From NCBI GenBank assembly GCA_910577185.1, contig CAJTLR010000003.1:1-64000 (forward strand): a stretch of 64,000 nucleotides of DNA, given 5' to 3'. Positions within the stretch are counted from its first letter, which is position 1; every line of letters begins with the position of its first letter. The DNA is from an uncultured Acetatifactor sp. Its GTDB lineage: Bacteria > Bacillota > Clostridia > Lachnospirales > Lachnospiraceae. The notes under the pieces were generated by a model. That model made no database searches and had not been told where the DNA came from. It was given only the letters and a program-made list of their open reading frames with translations. This document shows positions 1-7,654 of the stretch, one piece after another. A program made the position numbers and the translations under genes.

Positions 1-1
1 C

Positions 2-271
2 TGGGCAACCCTGTCCACTTATTTTAAGTATCCGGAAGCGGTCCGGCGTCTGATTTACACGACAAATGCGATCGAAGGGTTCAACCGCCAGCTGCGGAAA
101 GTAACGAAATCCAAAACCGTGTTCCCCACCGACGACAGCCTGTTAAAAATGCTGTACCTGGCAATGATGGACATCACAAAGAAATGGACGGGCCACCGCC
201 AGGACTGGGGCCAGATTCATTCCCAGCTGGAGATTTATTTTGAGGAGCGCTTATCTGGCAGGAATCTGTAA
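2..271 (+). CDS. IS256-family (mutator) transposase, C-terminal fragment cut by window edge
   Basis: The frame enters from the left edge and ends at TAA, leaving 89 residues. They match the C-terminal end of mutator-type transposases: a TTNAIEGFNRQLRK block, then a basic TKSKTVFPTD stretch and an MMDITKKWTGHRQDW end. The catalytic core lies outside the window, so whether the element is intact cannot be judged. About 120 bp downstream is a terminal-repeat-like sequence, so the right end of the IS appears complete here. It points toward the truncated 3' end of a subtilase gene. Confidence 0.85.
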   Translation, partial: WATLSTYFKYPEAVRRLIYTTNAIEGFNRQLRKVTKSKTVFPTDDSLLKMLYLAMMDITKKWTGHRQDWGQIHSQLEIYFEERLSGRNL

Positions 272-292
272 AAGAGATTTTAAGGCACTGCA

Positions 293-320
293 TTGACAGG
301 GATAAAATTCCCTGTATAAT
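293..320 (+). promoter_or_regulatory. Near-perfect sigma-A type promoter inside the IS right end
   Basis: TTGACA at 293-298 and TATAAT at 315-320 are separated by 16 bp. Both boxes match the consensus exactly. It points rightward, out of the IS, and no plus-strand gene follows within the window. Initiation is expected near 327, directly before a hairpin. It could be an outward IS promoter or could drive a short RNA. Confidence 0.5.
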
Positions 321-328
321 ACAGACAA

Positions 329-392
329 GGGCAGAACCAGAAGACCGGCTCTGCCCGCTTGCAACTATTCATAAATCTTATGTCAGTTTTTT
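329..392 (+). terminator. Hairpin pair with T-tract after the IS transposase
   Basis: GGGCAGAACC (329-338) pairs with GGCTCTGCCC (347-356) with one mismatch. A second small stem, CATAA/TTATG (370-382), is followed by TTTTTT at 387-392. Together they could end the transposase transcript, or a roughly 65-nt RNA started at the promoter just upstream. Confidence 0.4.
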
Positions 393-420
393 GAGTTTAC
401 ACAAAATTTGAAACGGTCTC
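393..420 (+). repeat. Putative right terminal inverted repeat of the IS256-family element
   Basis: The stretch begins GAGTTTACACAAAATTTG and ends with GGTCTC. It has the GTTTACACAA character common at IS256-family tips and sits about 120 bp past the transposase stop. The left end is outside the window, so neither the inverted repeat nor a target duplication can be confirmed. Confidence 0.5.
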
Positions 421-423
421 TTT

Positions 424-597
424 AGGGCTGATGGTAAATTAGTGTCAGGCTGGCTGTTTTTTCGGTTTTGCGATTCGAAATACCCCCTCCAAATCATTTT
501 GCTGTTTTCACAGCAATTTTCGGTTTGGACTAAATCAGCGGAAACCCTTGATTTCACTGGTTCTTTACTAACTTGACACTATAATACCATCTTCCCC
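424..597. repeat. MITE-like or solo-IS remnant with about 26-bp imperfect inverted ends
   Basis: Read inward from each end, the left flank has GATGGTA, three bases, TAGTGTCA, then GGCTGGCT. The right flank on the other strand has GATGGTA, three bases, TAGTGTCA, then AGTTAGTA. Differences after TAGTGTCA are mostly transitions. The roughly 170-bp interior has no reading frame of note. The right end contains the premature stop of the subtilase frame, so the insertion probably removed that gene's last residues. I do not recognise the IS family. Confidence 0.5.
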
Positions 598-1927
598 CCA
601 CTCCCTGTTGGGGTAAGAAGTGCCTGCACTTCTGGAGGCCCCCCGGATGAAATAATTTTTTATCTCCCTGGTAGCCACCATTTGATTGTTGCCCTGTACC
701 ACCGCCCATTCCATGAACTGTGCAACCGCCCCTGCGGTGAGCGCCGCCGAAAGACTGCTCCCGGTCTCCTTGCCGCGAATGGTGGACACATTCACACCCG
801 GGGCCGCAAAATCCGGATTGACTGCCCCGGTTCTGGTAAATCCCCTGCCGGAATCAATATAAAAACTGTTGTTGGCGGCATTGTATGTGGATACACTGAT
901 CACATCCTTTGCCATGGCCGGCTCCGTCAGCGTAACATAAGGAGTAGACTCCAGAAACTGCACCGGCACATTCAGAAAACCGGTAATGGGAAGCCACATA
1001 TGAAAAACCCCGTTGTGCACATCCCCCACCGCTTCCACCTGAAATGTCCAGATACCCGGTGTGGGCAGGTCAATCCGCAGTACTATGACCTCCTCCCCGG
1101 AAGCCGGTTCCACCAATGTCCCCGCTATGGTTACCCTGGTCCTTTCGTACACAAACCGGTACGTGATGCTGTCCCGTATTCCCAGTCTCACGGGCGGTAT
1201 GGTTTCCCCTCCCGGGGAGCGCACGGACACGGTAAACACATCCGGCACATTTCCCCACAATTCCAGCAGAAACCCTTCCGCATCATCCGCCACCCTGATT
1301 TCCACGGGTATGCCGGCCGCGCTTCCCGGGCTGCCGGGCGGTCCCAGATTTCCCTGAAAATGATGTGCCGCATTTCCCTCGTTTCCGCCGCATACCACCA
1401 CTGCCCGTCTTCGTTTTGACGCAATTGCGTCCAGATAGCTGGGCAGTGGCGCGCTGCCTGCATGATCGCCGTAGTTGGTTCCCAGCCCCAGACAGATCAC
1501 CACCGGAGTCTGCGCCTGGTCCGCAAAATGATCCGCATACTGCACCCCAAGCATGATATCCGTCTCCGAATACGCCGGGACGCCCGCCGGTATCATAAAA
1601 AATTTTCTCAGATACTCTTTTGCCTGCTTTAATTTCACCACCACAATGTCGGCCTCCGGCGCCGCCCCCAGATACCCAATCCCGTTATCCAGTATGCTTC
1701 CCGCCGCCACCCCGGCCATACTGCTGCCATGTCCGATCTCATCCCTGCTGGGCACAATACTGTAAGGATCCTCCGACTGCAGGGCACGGTTGATATCGTC
1801 CCTTGTGTATTCCGTACCATAGAAAAATCCTTCCGGCGGAGTCCCGGTCTGAATCGTCTGATCCCAGATCGCAAGGATTCTGCTGTTTCCCTCACTGTCC
1901 AGAAACACCGGGTTTCTATAGTCAATT
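568..1927 (-). pseudogene. Subtilase (S8) peptidase, C-terminal part, separated from its 5' half
   Basis: This is the larger piece of a secreted- or spore-type S8 subtilisin-like protease. It reads in from the recombinase element as GIDYRNPVFLDSEG, just after the catalytic Asp box. It keeps the His box (DEIGHGSSMAG), the oxyanion-region Asn (CGGNEGN) and the Ser box (GSSLSAAL). The first Met is at 1908, but that is unlikely to be a real start because the coding match continues upstream to 1927. The 3' end is also damaged: after NREWG the frame runs into the inverted-repeat element and stops after EDGIIVSS, where relatives continue with a short conserved tail. Joined to 7578-7246 it would give a 564-residue protein, a normal family length. 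As it stands it lacks the catalytic Asp and should be inactive. Confidence 0.85.
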
Positions 1928-1940
1928 CCCTCTGGTGTCA
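1921..1940. other. Attachment site (element right end) in the subtilase gene
   Basis: Host sequence GTCAATT (1921-1927) is followed by the shared CC (1928-1929), then CTC and the element arm TGGTGTCA (1933-1940). C1930 is also identical at the other junction, so crossover lies within CCC at 1928-1930. The last three bases of the arm are the stop codon of the adjacent recombinase. Confidence 0.75.
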
Positions 1941-3497
1941 GATAATTGCAGCATCCTCATTCCAGAATATCTCCAAATGGCTATCATCCCTCACCATAAT
2001 TTTCCGGATCAGTCTTTGTACGGTATTTCGTCTTAATATATCCATTTCACAATACACCAGCAGCTCTGCCCTATCCTTCTTCTTTGACAACTGCTCTTCC
2101 AGAAAGGCTTCCTTCTCCTTGTTCTCCCAAAGCAAACGCTCCAGCTCCTGTTCCCTTCCGTCCAGGTCCCGCTGTATCCTCTGATACTCCTCTGCCGGCT
2201 TCCCTATCTCCCCTGCACGCTTCTTTTCGGTGTATCCCTGGTAATTTTCTACCCTTTCCCTCTTTAAGGCAGCTCTCCCTGCCAGAATTTTCTTTCTCTC
2301 CGCTCTCACCGCTTTAATACGCTCCGCAAGCTCCTGTTCCCTTTTCTTCCACAGCTTGTGGGCGTCCGCAGTACTCTCTGCCCTCTGCCGTACCGCATTC
2401 AGGACAAACTGCCCTGTCCTTTCGGCATCCAGCCTTCTGACACATCCCCCGCCGGCACTTACCGAAAGGCCGGGACAGCAAAAATACGGCTCCCGGCTTT
2501 TCCTGATGTACAGATTTCTTCCGCAGCAGGCACATGTCAGGAAACCGCTTAAAGGATGTCTGTCGCCCCCGGCAGACACATGTTTCCGGCCCCGCCCTCT
2601 CTGAACCCGGTCAAAAACTTCCCTGCTGATAACAGGCATATGATGATTTGGGAAAACCTTCCACTGGCTCCGGGGTCTGGCCAGGTTTCTGCCTCCCACT
2701 TCCTCTTTCCAGGTCTTTCCGTACACCATATCCCCCGTATATACCTGATTCCGCAGGATGGCGCATATGGTACCGGCTGCCCACATACTTTTACCCTTTC
2801 CCTTCTGTCCCTTCCCGCTTTTTTCCCTTTTAAACTCTGCAGGTGTCCGGATTCCTTCCGCATTCAGAATCCCTGCAATCCTGGCCGAAGTCATTCCCTC
2901 CAGAGTCATATCAAAAATCCTTCTCACAATCTCAGCCTCGTCCTCCGCAACCACCAGCATATGCCTGTCCCCGGGATCCTTCTCATACCCGAAAGGGCAA
3001 TTTGCGCTGATGTAGCGTCCCCGGGCCTTACCGGCCGCAAGGGAAGACTTCACCTTCACCGACAAATCTTTGCTGTAAAGATCATACAAGAGATTTCGGA
3101 AACAGAAATCCAGTTCCCCCGCATGTCCCATACATCTGTCACTGTCGTAATGATCATTTATGGAAATAAACCTTATCCCCATAAAAGGAAAAATCTGTTC
3201 CAGATAAGAACCCAGCTCAATGTAATCCCTGGAGAATCGGGAGAAATCCTTTACAATAATACAGTCCAGCGCCGACGCCCTCACCATATCCAGCATCCCG
3301 GATACACCCGGTCTGTTCAGATTTGTCCCTGAATACCCATCATCCCGGAACTCATACAGCCGGTATCCTTCAAAATGCGCTTCCACAAAGCCCCGGAGCA
3401 GAATCCGCTGTGTCCGGATACTGCCGCTCTCTTCTTCCGGATTTCCCTCCTCTTTTGAAAGGCGCATATACAGCGCAATTCTATATTGTCTGTCCAT
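1938..3497 (-). CDS. Large serine recombinase, third gene of the triad (519 aa)
   Basis: It cuts and rejoins DNA through a Ser-linked intermediate. The resolvase domain starts at residue 6 with the nucleophile in Y-M-R-L-S14. Family blocks follow (DGYSGTNLNRPG, IIVKDFSRFSRDYIELGSYLE), then the recombinase domain (residues ~150-270), a zinc ribbon with Cys pairs (LTCACCGRN and YFCCPGLSV, ~310-345), and a charged coiled coil (~380-480). The start at 3497 is chosen for its GGAGGTG site. It overlaps the upstream recombinase by 17 bp, implying coupled translation. The stop codon lies inside the attachment-site arm. It belongs to the same broad family as TnpX, CcrA/B and SpoIVCA. Confidence 0.93.
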   Translation of the reverse strand: MDRQYRIALYMRLSKEEGNPEEESGSIRTQRILLRGFVEAHFEGYRLYEFRDDGYSGTNLNRPGVSGMLDMVRASALDCIIVKDFSRFSRDYIELGSYLEQIFPFMGIRFISINDHYDSDRCMGHAGELDFCFRNLLYDLYSKDLSVKVKSSLAAGKARGRYISANCPFGYEKDPGDRHMLVVAEDEAEIVRRIFDMTLEGMTSARIAGILNAEGIRTPAEFKREKSGKGQKGKGKSMWAAGTICAILRNQVYTGDMVYGKTWKEEVGGRNLARPRSQWKVFPNHHMPVISREVFDRVQRGRGRKHVSAGGDRHPLSGFLTCACCGRNLYIRKSREPYFCCPGLSVSAGGGCVRRLDAERTGQFVLNAVRQRAESTADAHKLWKKREQELAERIKAVRAERKKILAGRAALKRERVENYQGYTEKKRAGEIGKPAEEYQRIQRDLDGREQELERLLWENKEKEAFLEEQLSKKKDRAELLVYCEMDILRRNTVQRLIRKIMVRDDSHLEIFWNEDAAII

Positions 3498-5130
3498 AGT
3501 CTGCACCTCCGGACTGCTGCGCCCCCGGAAGAATCTGTCCAAAATCTGTTTTCCGGAAACGAAAAATTATTTCCAGACCCTTATCCGGAAAAATATAGAT
3601 TTTGTCCACCAGGGCTGCCAGCAGCTCCCGGTCAGGCCGGAATTCACCGGATAGAAACCATTCCTTCAAAAACCTCTCCTCTTTCCTTGCAGCGTCCTCC
3701 AGTTTCCTCTTTTTTCTCATCACATTTTCCCGGCCCTCCCGGTATTTCTGCGCTTCTTTCTCCTCCTTTTCCCTCCAGTTCACAAATACCTCCCTGGCGG
3801 CTTCCCCGCTCCGGTATTTCTGATACAGCTCACTTCCCTTCCGCTTTTCCATTTCCTCCTTTTTCCGGATATCCTGGAGTTCTTTCTCCAATACCTTTTT
3901 TCTTTTCCTGATCTCCCCGCAGAATTTCGCCAGCAGCTCCTGGGTTTTCACATCCCTGACCTGGTATTCCTGTCTCAGGGCGCTCCCCACCAGCCGCCAG
4001 AGTACCTGGCCTGTAATATACTTCCTCCCGCAGGCAAAACTGTCCATGCGGGCAGATCTCCTGCAGAAATACCCATATTCCTTCTGTCTGCCGCCGGAGG
4101 CAAGTTCCCTGACATGATACGTCCTTCCCATTCTGCCGCCGCACTCACCGCAAAACAAGAGTCCTTCAAAAATATCCTCACCGTGCGCCTCTTCCTTCCG
4201 GCCTCCCTGTTCCTGCATGCTCCCGAACCGTCTGACAGCCGCAAGGAACTGCTCTCTGGTCACCATTGCCTGGCAGCCCTTCCCCAAAAATTGCTGCTCA
4301 CCCGCCCCATCCGGGGAAATATCTGCCGCGCATCCCATATATACCGGATTGGTCAGAATCAGCCGCAGGGTAGCCCCTGACCATTCCCGCAGCGTCTCTC
4401 CCTCTTTCCGGAACACATGACCATAATGGCGGTAATCCTTCGGGCTATGGACTTTTTTCTGATAAAGCCACTCTGCCACTTCCCTCATGCTCTTCCCTTC
4501 CCGCCAGAGTCTGTAGATCTCCTTCACAATCCCCGAAGCTTCCTCTTCCATCCATAAGCGCTTCCTTCCCTTCTCCCATTCTGCCTGGTATCCGTACGGA
4601 GGAATTCCCCCGGTATAGCTTCCGGCTTCCCGCAGGGCTTTCTTGGCGCTCTTCACCTTCATCCCTATGTCATGGGCATACATCTCGTTGGCCAGGTTTT
4701 TCAAATTTGTCCCCAGACTGTCTGTCTCCGCATATAAGCTGTCATAATGATCTGTGACGGAAACAAACCGCACCCCCAGAAAGGGAAAAATCTTCTGAAT
4801 GTAGTTTCCCGTCTCAATATAATTTCGCCCAAACCGGGAAAAATCCTTGACAATAACGCAGTTCACCTTCCCCTGGCGCACATCTGCCATCAGCCTTTGA
4901 AATCCCTCCCGTTCAAAATTGGTTCCGGACTTCCCCAGATCACTGTAGCATCCCCACAGTGTCACATCCCGCTGTTGTTCCAGCCAGGACTTCGCAATCC
5001 TCACCTGACCTTCAATGGACTCATTTTTCTCATTATGGCTGTCCACGGAGAGCCTGGCATAAATACCGGCCGAATACCTTCTGCACTCTCTTTCTGCCGC
5101 CCTATTGTCTTCTCCGATCATTCCGGTCAT
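3481..5130 (-). CDS. Large serine recombinase, second gene of the triad (549 aa)
   Basis: The resolvase domain has its nucleophile at S28 in Y-A-R-L-S-V-D. Signature blocks DLGKSGTNFEREGFQ and VNCVIVKDFSRFGRNYIE follow, then the recombinase domain, a zinc ribbon (LLFCGECGGRM plus a second Cys pair, YFCRRSARMDSFAC) and a Lys/Glu-rich coiled coil (residues ~400-490). An upstream in-frame ATG exists at 5151, but 5130 has GGGAGG seven bases before it and is preferred. It begins 13 bp after the first recombinase ends. Its sequence differs clearly from both neighbours, so the three are old paralogues, not a recent triplication. Confidence 0.93.
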   Translation of the reverse strand: MTGMIGEDNRAAERECRRYSAGIYARLSVDSHNEKNESIEGQVRIAKSWLEQQRDVTLWGCYSDLGKSGTNFEREGFQRLMADVRQGKVNCVIVKDFSRFGRNYIETGNYIQKIFPFLGVRFVSVTDHYDSLYAETDSLGTNLKNLANEMYAHDIGMKVKSAKKALREAGSYTGGIPPYGYQAEWEKGRKRLWMEEEASGIVKEIYRLWREGKSMREVAEWLYQKKVHSPKDYRHYGHVFRKEGETLREWSGATLRLILTNPVYMGCAADISPDGAGEQQFLGKGCQAMVTREQFLAAVRRFGSMQEQGGRKEEAHGEDIFEGLLFCGECGGRMGRTYHVRELASGGRQKEYGYFCRRSARMDSFACGRKYITGQVLWRLVGSALRQEYQVRDVKTQELLAKFCGEIRKRKKVLEKELQDIRKKEEMEKRKGSELYQKYRSGEAAREVFVNWREKEEKEAQKYREGRENVMRKKRKLEDAARKEERFLKEWFLSGEFRPDRELLAALVDKIYIFPDKGLEIIFRFRKTDFGQILPGAQQSGGADYGQTI

Positions 5131-5143
5131 ACCCACGCCTCCC

Positions 5144-6772
5144 TCATACATCCCCGCCGGGCATTACGGTTCTGCTGAACTGCCCGCGGAATTTCCATTC
5201 CAGGCAAAGCCTTTTCCCCTCATACACCAGAATCCGGTTTACAAAGCAGATCAGCGCATCCCGGTTCAGTTCCGTCAGTTCCGGCCTCTCCCGGAAACCT
5301 TCCAGACGCTTTTCACATGCCAGTCCCGACTGGTACAAAGTCTGCATCATCTGCTTCTGTTTCCGGATCACCTCCCGGATTCGGGCAGTCTGCTCTTCGT
5401 AAATTTCCCGGAAATCATGAAAATCCTTTGGACTGACAACACCTTCCCGCAAATCTTCCCACAATCCCCGCTCCAGGGATATATATTTTTCTTCCTCTTC
5501 CCGCAGCCTGGCAATCTCCCCGGCCGTCTGAAATAATCTCCCCCGGTCAACTGCCGTTTTTTCCATACGGCACAATATGTTTTCCCTGTTTGTCAGAAGG
5601 TCTGCCTGTGTCCGGAGTCCTTTCAGTACTGCCTGCTTCAGGTCCTCCTCCCAAATGCTGTGCCGGGTACAGCCCATTCCCCGGTTTCTGGCAGGACAGA
5701 TAAAATACACCTTTTCCACACCCTTGTACCTGTTCACACGCCGGATCATAGGTTCCCCGCAGTCTCCGCAGAACAATAAGCCGCAAAATAGGTGTGCCCT
5801 TTTCCGGACGCCGGAAGCCCTGCTGTCAATGGAAAGAAACTTTTGCACGCTGTCAAACTCTTCTTTTGTGACCACCGCCTCATGGGTACCTTCCACCCGG
5901 TTCCATTCTTCCCTGGGTTTATCCCGGCATTTGTCCAGTTTATAACTGATCTTCTCTCTCCGGCCCTGTACCATGGTTCCGGTATAGATCTCATTGGTCA
6001 GAATTCTCTTCACCGCAACCGAAGACCAGCCTTCTTTCACTGCCGGGGTAAACCCTGTGGAAAATCTTTCTCCTTTTGACTTTTTGTATTCCATGGGGGA
6101 AAGAATACCCTGCTGTCTCAGCCGGGCAGCAATGGCCCCGCAGCTCATGCCCTCCAGTTTCCAGTCAAAAACTGCCCTGACAATCCGTGCCGCATACGCA
6201 TCCGGAACCAGTTTGTTTCTCTCCCCCTTGCAATAGCCATAAACCGCAAAGGCTCCGATAAATTCTCCCTTTTCCCGCTTTATTCTCTGATGGCTTCTGA
6301 CTTTCGCGGAAATATCCCTGCAATAGCTGTCATTTACAAAGTTTTTTACCGGCAGCACCAGAGAAGTTTCGTGATAGTCTGCCGTCAGGGAGTCATAATG
6401 ATCCGTCACGGCAATAAAACGCACATTGAAAGCCGGGAAAGTCTTTTGAATCAACCTCCCGGCTTCTATATAGTCACGTCCAAATCTGGATAAATCTTTT
6501 ACCACAATACAGTCCACCTTACCGGCCAGTACATCTTCCATCATCTTCCGAAAACCCGGGCGGTCAAAATTAGCGCCCGAGTATCCGTCATCCACATAGG
6601 TATCATAAATCTTCATATCTTTCCGGCTGCGCACGAAAGAACGGACCAGTTCTCTCTGGGAACTGATGCTGTTGCTTTCCTGCCTGCCAAAGGCTATCCC
6701 TGCGTTCTCCGTCATGTCATCCCGGGACAGCCGGAGATAAATTCCCACATTATAAAGTTCTTTTGCCTTCAT
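5144..6772 (-). CDS. Large serine recombinase, first gene of the triad (542 aa)
   Basis: The nucleophile is S16 in Y-L-R-L-S-R-D-D. The resolvase domain continues with DGYSGANFDRPGF and VDCIVVKDLSRFGRDYIEAG. A recombinase domain, a zinc ribbon (LLFCGDCGEPM, then FICPARNRGMGC) and a C-terminal coiled coil follow. The start at 6772 has GGAGGAACGCAG directly before it; an upstream in-frame ATG (6811) has no such site. It follows the small DUF gene by 44 bp and begins the recombinase operon. All three recombinases have an intact catalytic Ser and conserved Arg-rich blocks, so all look functional. Confidence 0.93.
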   Translation of the reverse strand: MKAKELYNVGIYLRLSRDDMTENAGIAFGRQESNSISSQRELVRSFVRSRKDMKIYDTYVDDGYSGANFDRPGFRKMMEDVLAGKVDCIVVKDLSRFGRDYIEAGRLIQKTFPAFNVRFIAVTDHYDSLTADYHETSLVLPVKNFVNDSYCRDISAKVRSHQRIKREKGEFIGAFAVYGYCKGERNKLVPDAYAARIVRAVFDWKLEGMSCGAIAARLRQQGILSPMEYKKSKGERFSTGFTPAVKEGWSSVAVKRILTNEIYTGTMVQGRREKISYKLDKCRDKPREEWNRVEGTHEAVVTKEEFDSVQKFLSIDSRASGVRKRAHLFCGLLFCGDCGEPMIRRVNRYKGVEKVYFICPARNRGMGCTRHSIWEEDLKQAVLKGLRTQADLLTNRENILCRMEKTAVDRGRLFQTAGEIARLREEEEKYISLERGLWEDLREGVVSPKDFHDFREIYEEQTARIREVIRKQKQMMQTLYQSGLACEKRLEGFRERPELTELNRDALICFVNRILVYEGKRLCLEWKFRGQFSRTVMPGGDV

Positions 6773-6816
6773 CTGCGTTCCTCCGGAATAAGTTTTGTCC
6801 AGCTCCGGCAATCAGC

Positions 6817-7086
6817 TCAGCAGCGGATTCTTGCCATTTTTTCCACATACTCTGCCAGCCGGTCCTCCATGTCCTCCTGGCAGTCTGCATAACGAAACTT
6901 CAGTATGTAATCCCCTGCCTTTGCCAGAAAAGGATTGTGCACCTGCTCCAGATAACTCCTGATCCTGTCCTCCGGCGGTTTTTCCCTGTCAATCTCCACA
7001 CTGTCCAGGTCGGCCAGCCCTTCCCGGTCGGCCAGTGTAATCTCCGCCTCATACATTTGCTGTAATTCCTCCACAGTCGGAAGCAT
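6817..7086 (-). CDS. Small element-encoded protein, DUF6870-like (89 aa)
   Basis: An 89-residue acidic protein starting MLPTVEELQQMYEAEI, with ERIRSYLEQVHNPF-like and GDYILKFRYAD segments and a leucine-rich end. It resembles the small DUF6870-type proteins often found beside recombinase genes of Lachnospiraceae mobile elements; this is from memory of the family, not a search. It has no obvious DNA-binding helix-turn-helix. It lies first in the recombinase operon, inside the element, so a role as accessory or directionality factor is possible but unproven. The ribosome site is GGAAGG upstream of ATG. Confidence 0.65.
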   Translation of the reverse strand: MLPTVEELQQMYEAEITLADREGLADLDSVEIDREKPPEDRIRSYLEQVHNPFLAKAGDYILKFRYADCQEDMEDRLAEYVEKMARIRC

Positions 7087-7148
7087 CCTGCCACTTCCTT
7101 CCCATATTCTCTCTATACCATATGCCCGGAGCCTTTTGTCCTAGACGA

Positions 7149-7175
7149 AAAAATGCCCCGGAAAGGGGCATTTTT
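7149..7175. terminator. Strong bidirectional terminator at the left end of the element
   Basis: AAAAATGCCCC (7149-7159) and GGGGCATTTTT (7165-7175) form a perfect 11-bp stem with a five-base loop. T-tracts lie on both strands. It stands between the host promoter side of the broken protease gene and the element's own genes, so it should stop read-through into the recombinases. Confidence 0.85.
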
Positions 7176-7232
7176 CACAAATGAAACCGCACAGTTTCTT
7201 CCGATACCGGATTGAATCCATTGACAATGAAA

Positions 7233-7251
7233 TGACACCATCCCCCGTATC
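7233..7251. other. Attachment site (element left end) in the subtilase gene
   Basis: The element arm TGACACCA (7233-7240) is followed by TCC, the shared CC (7244-7245) and host sequence CGTATC (7246-7251), which encodes the D-T of the protease Asp box on the minus strand. The arm is the exact reverse complement of the arm at the other end. Weaker similarity (CAAT at a matching distance) continues further into the element on both sides. Confidence 0.75.
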
Positions 7252-7578
7252 GATGACACAGAGAACCACTCCTCGTCCACTGAGGCTTAACGGCGCCCTC
7301 TGAACCTGGGTGATCCCGCTGACAATCAGACTGTTAGGATCAAAATCCCGTGCAATGCTTTCTTCCTGCATCAGGCCGTACAGCTTTGGAACGCTGTTGT
7401 AGTCAAAAATATACTCATTGGCATTTCTGATGTTTGATTCATTGATGTATACTATATTGTAGAAATTGTCAATATTCACATAGCACAAGTCATAAGTATT
7501 ATTTTCCAGAAGACTCACCGGAAAATCCGTGATAACATCAAAATAGTGTTCCGAAAGTATCCTGTCCCCACAGTCCAT
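7246..7578 (-). pseudogene. Subtilase (S8) peptidase, N-terminal part, cut at the catalytic Asp box
   Basis: It starts at 7578 with MDCGDRILSEHYFD; GGGGGAT lies eight bases before the ATG. This is the prodomain-like N-terminal region of the Lachnospiraceae S8 family (about 95 residues), followed by S-G-R-G-V-V-L-C-V-I-D-T at the catalytic Asp. Host coding sequence ends at 7246. The frame then runs on into the element and stops at 7141, giving a tail unrelated to proteases. Together with 568-1927 this is one gene interrupted by the recombinase element. An upstream in-frame extension to 7683 overlaps the glgX stop and lacks a good ribosome site. Confidence 0.8.
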
Positions 7579-7654
7579 ACCGCAGATCCCCCAAAGAAGT
7601 AATGCAGTCACTATTATATGCAGGCCGGCCCGATACGTTCCCATACCGGTTCGG

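Larger units (their letters stand above)
1928..7243 (-). mobile_element. 5,316-bp serine-recombinase element inserted in the subtilase gene
   Basis: The element carries three large serine recombinases and one small protein, all on the minus strand, and nothing else. Its limits come from rebuilding the host gene. Left of 1928 the protease frame reads I-D-Y-R-N-P. Right of 7245 the N-terminal half reads V-I-D-T. Joining the two through a shared CC gives D-T-G-I-D-Y in frame, the standard subtilase Asp box. The joined element ends form a 24-bp dyad (arms TGACACCA and TGGTGTCA, eight bases between) centred on the same CC, as expected of a serine-integrase attP. It does not resemble an ICE or phage: it has no transfer, replication or cargo genes. 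Confidence 0.85.

Noticed and set aside
1928..7243. An integrative conjugative element or prophage
   Set aside because: There is no relaxase, coupling protein, type IV secretion, capsid or lysis gene; it holds only recombinases and one small protein.
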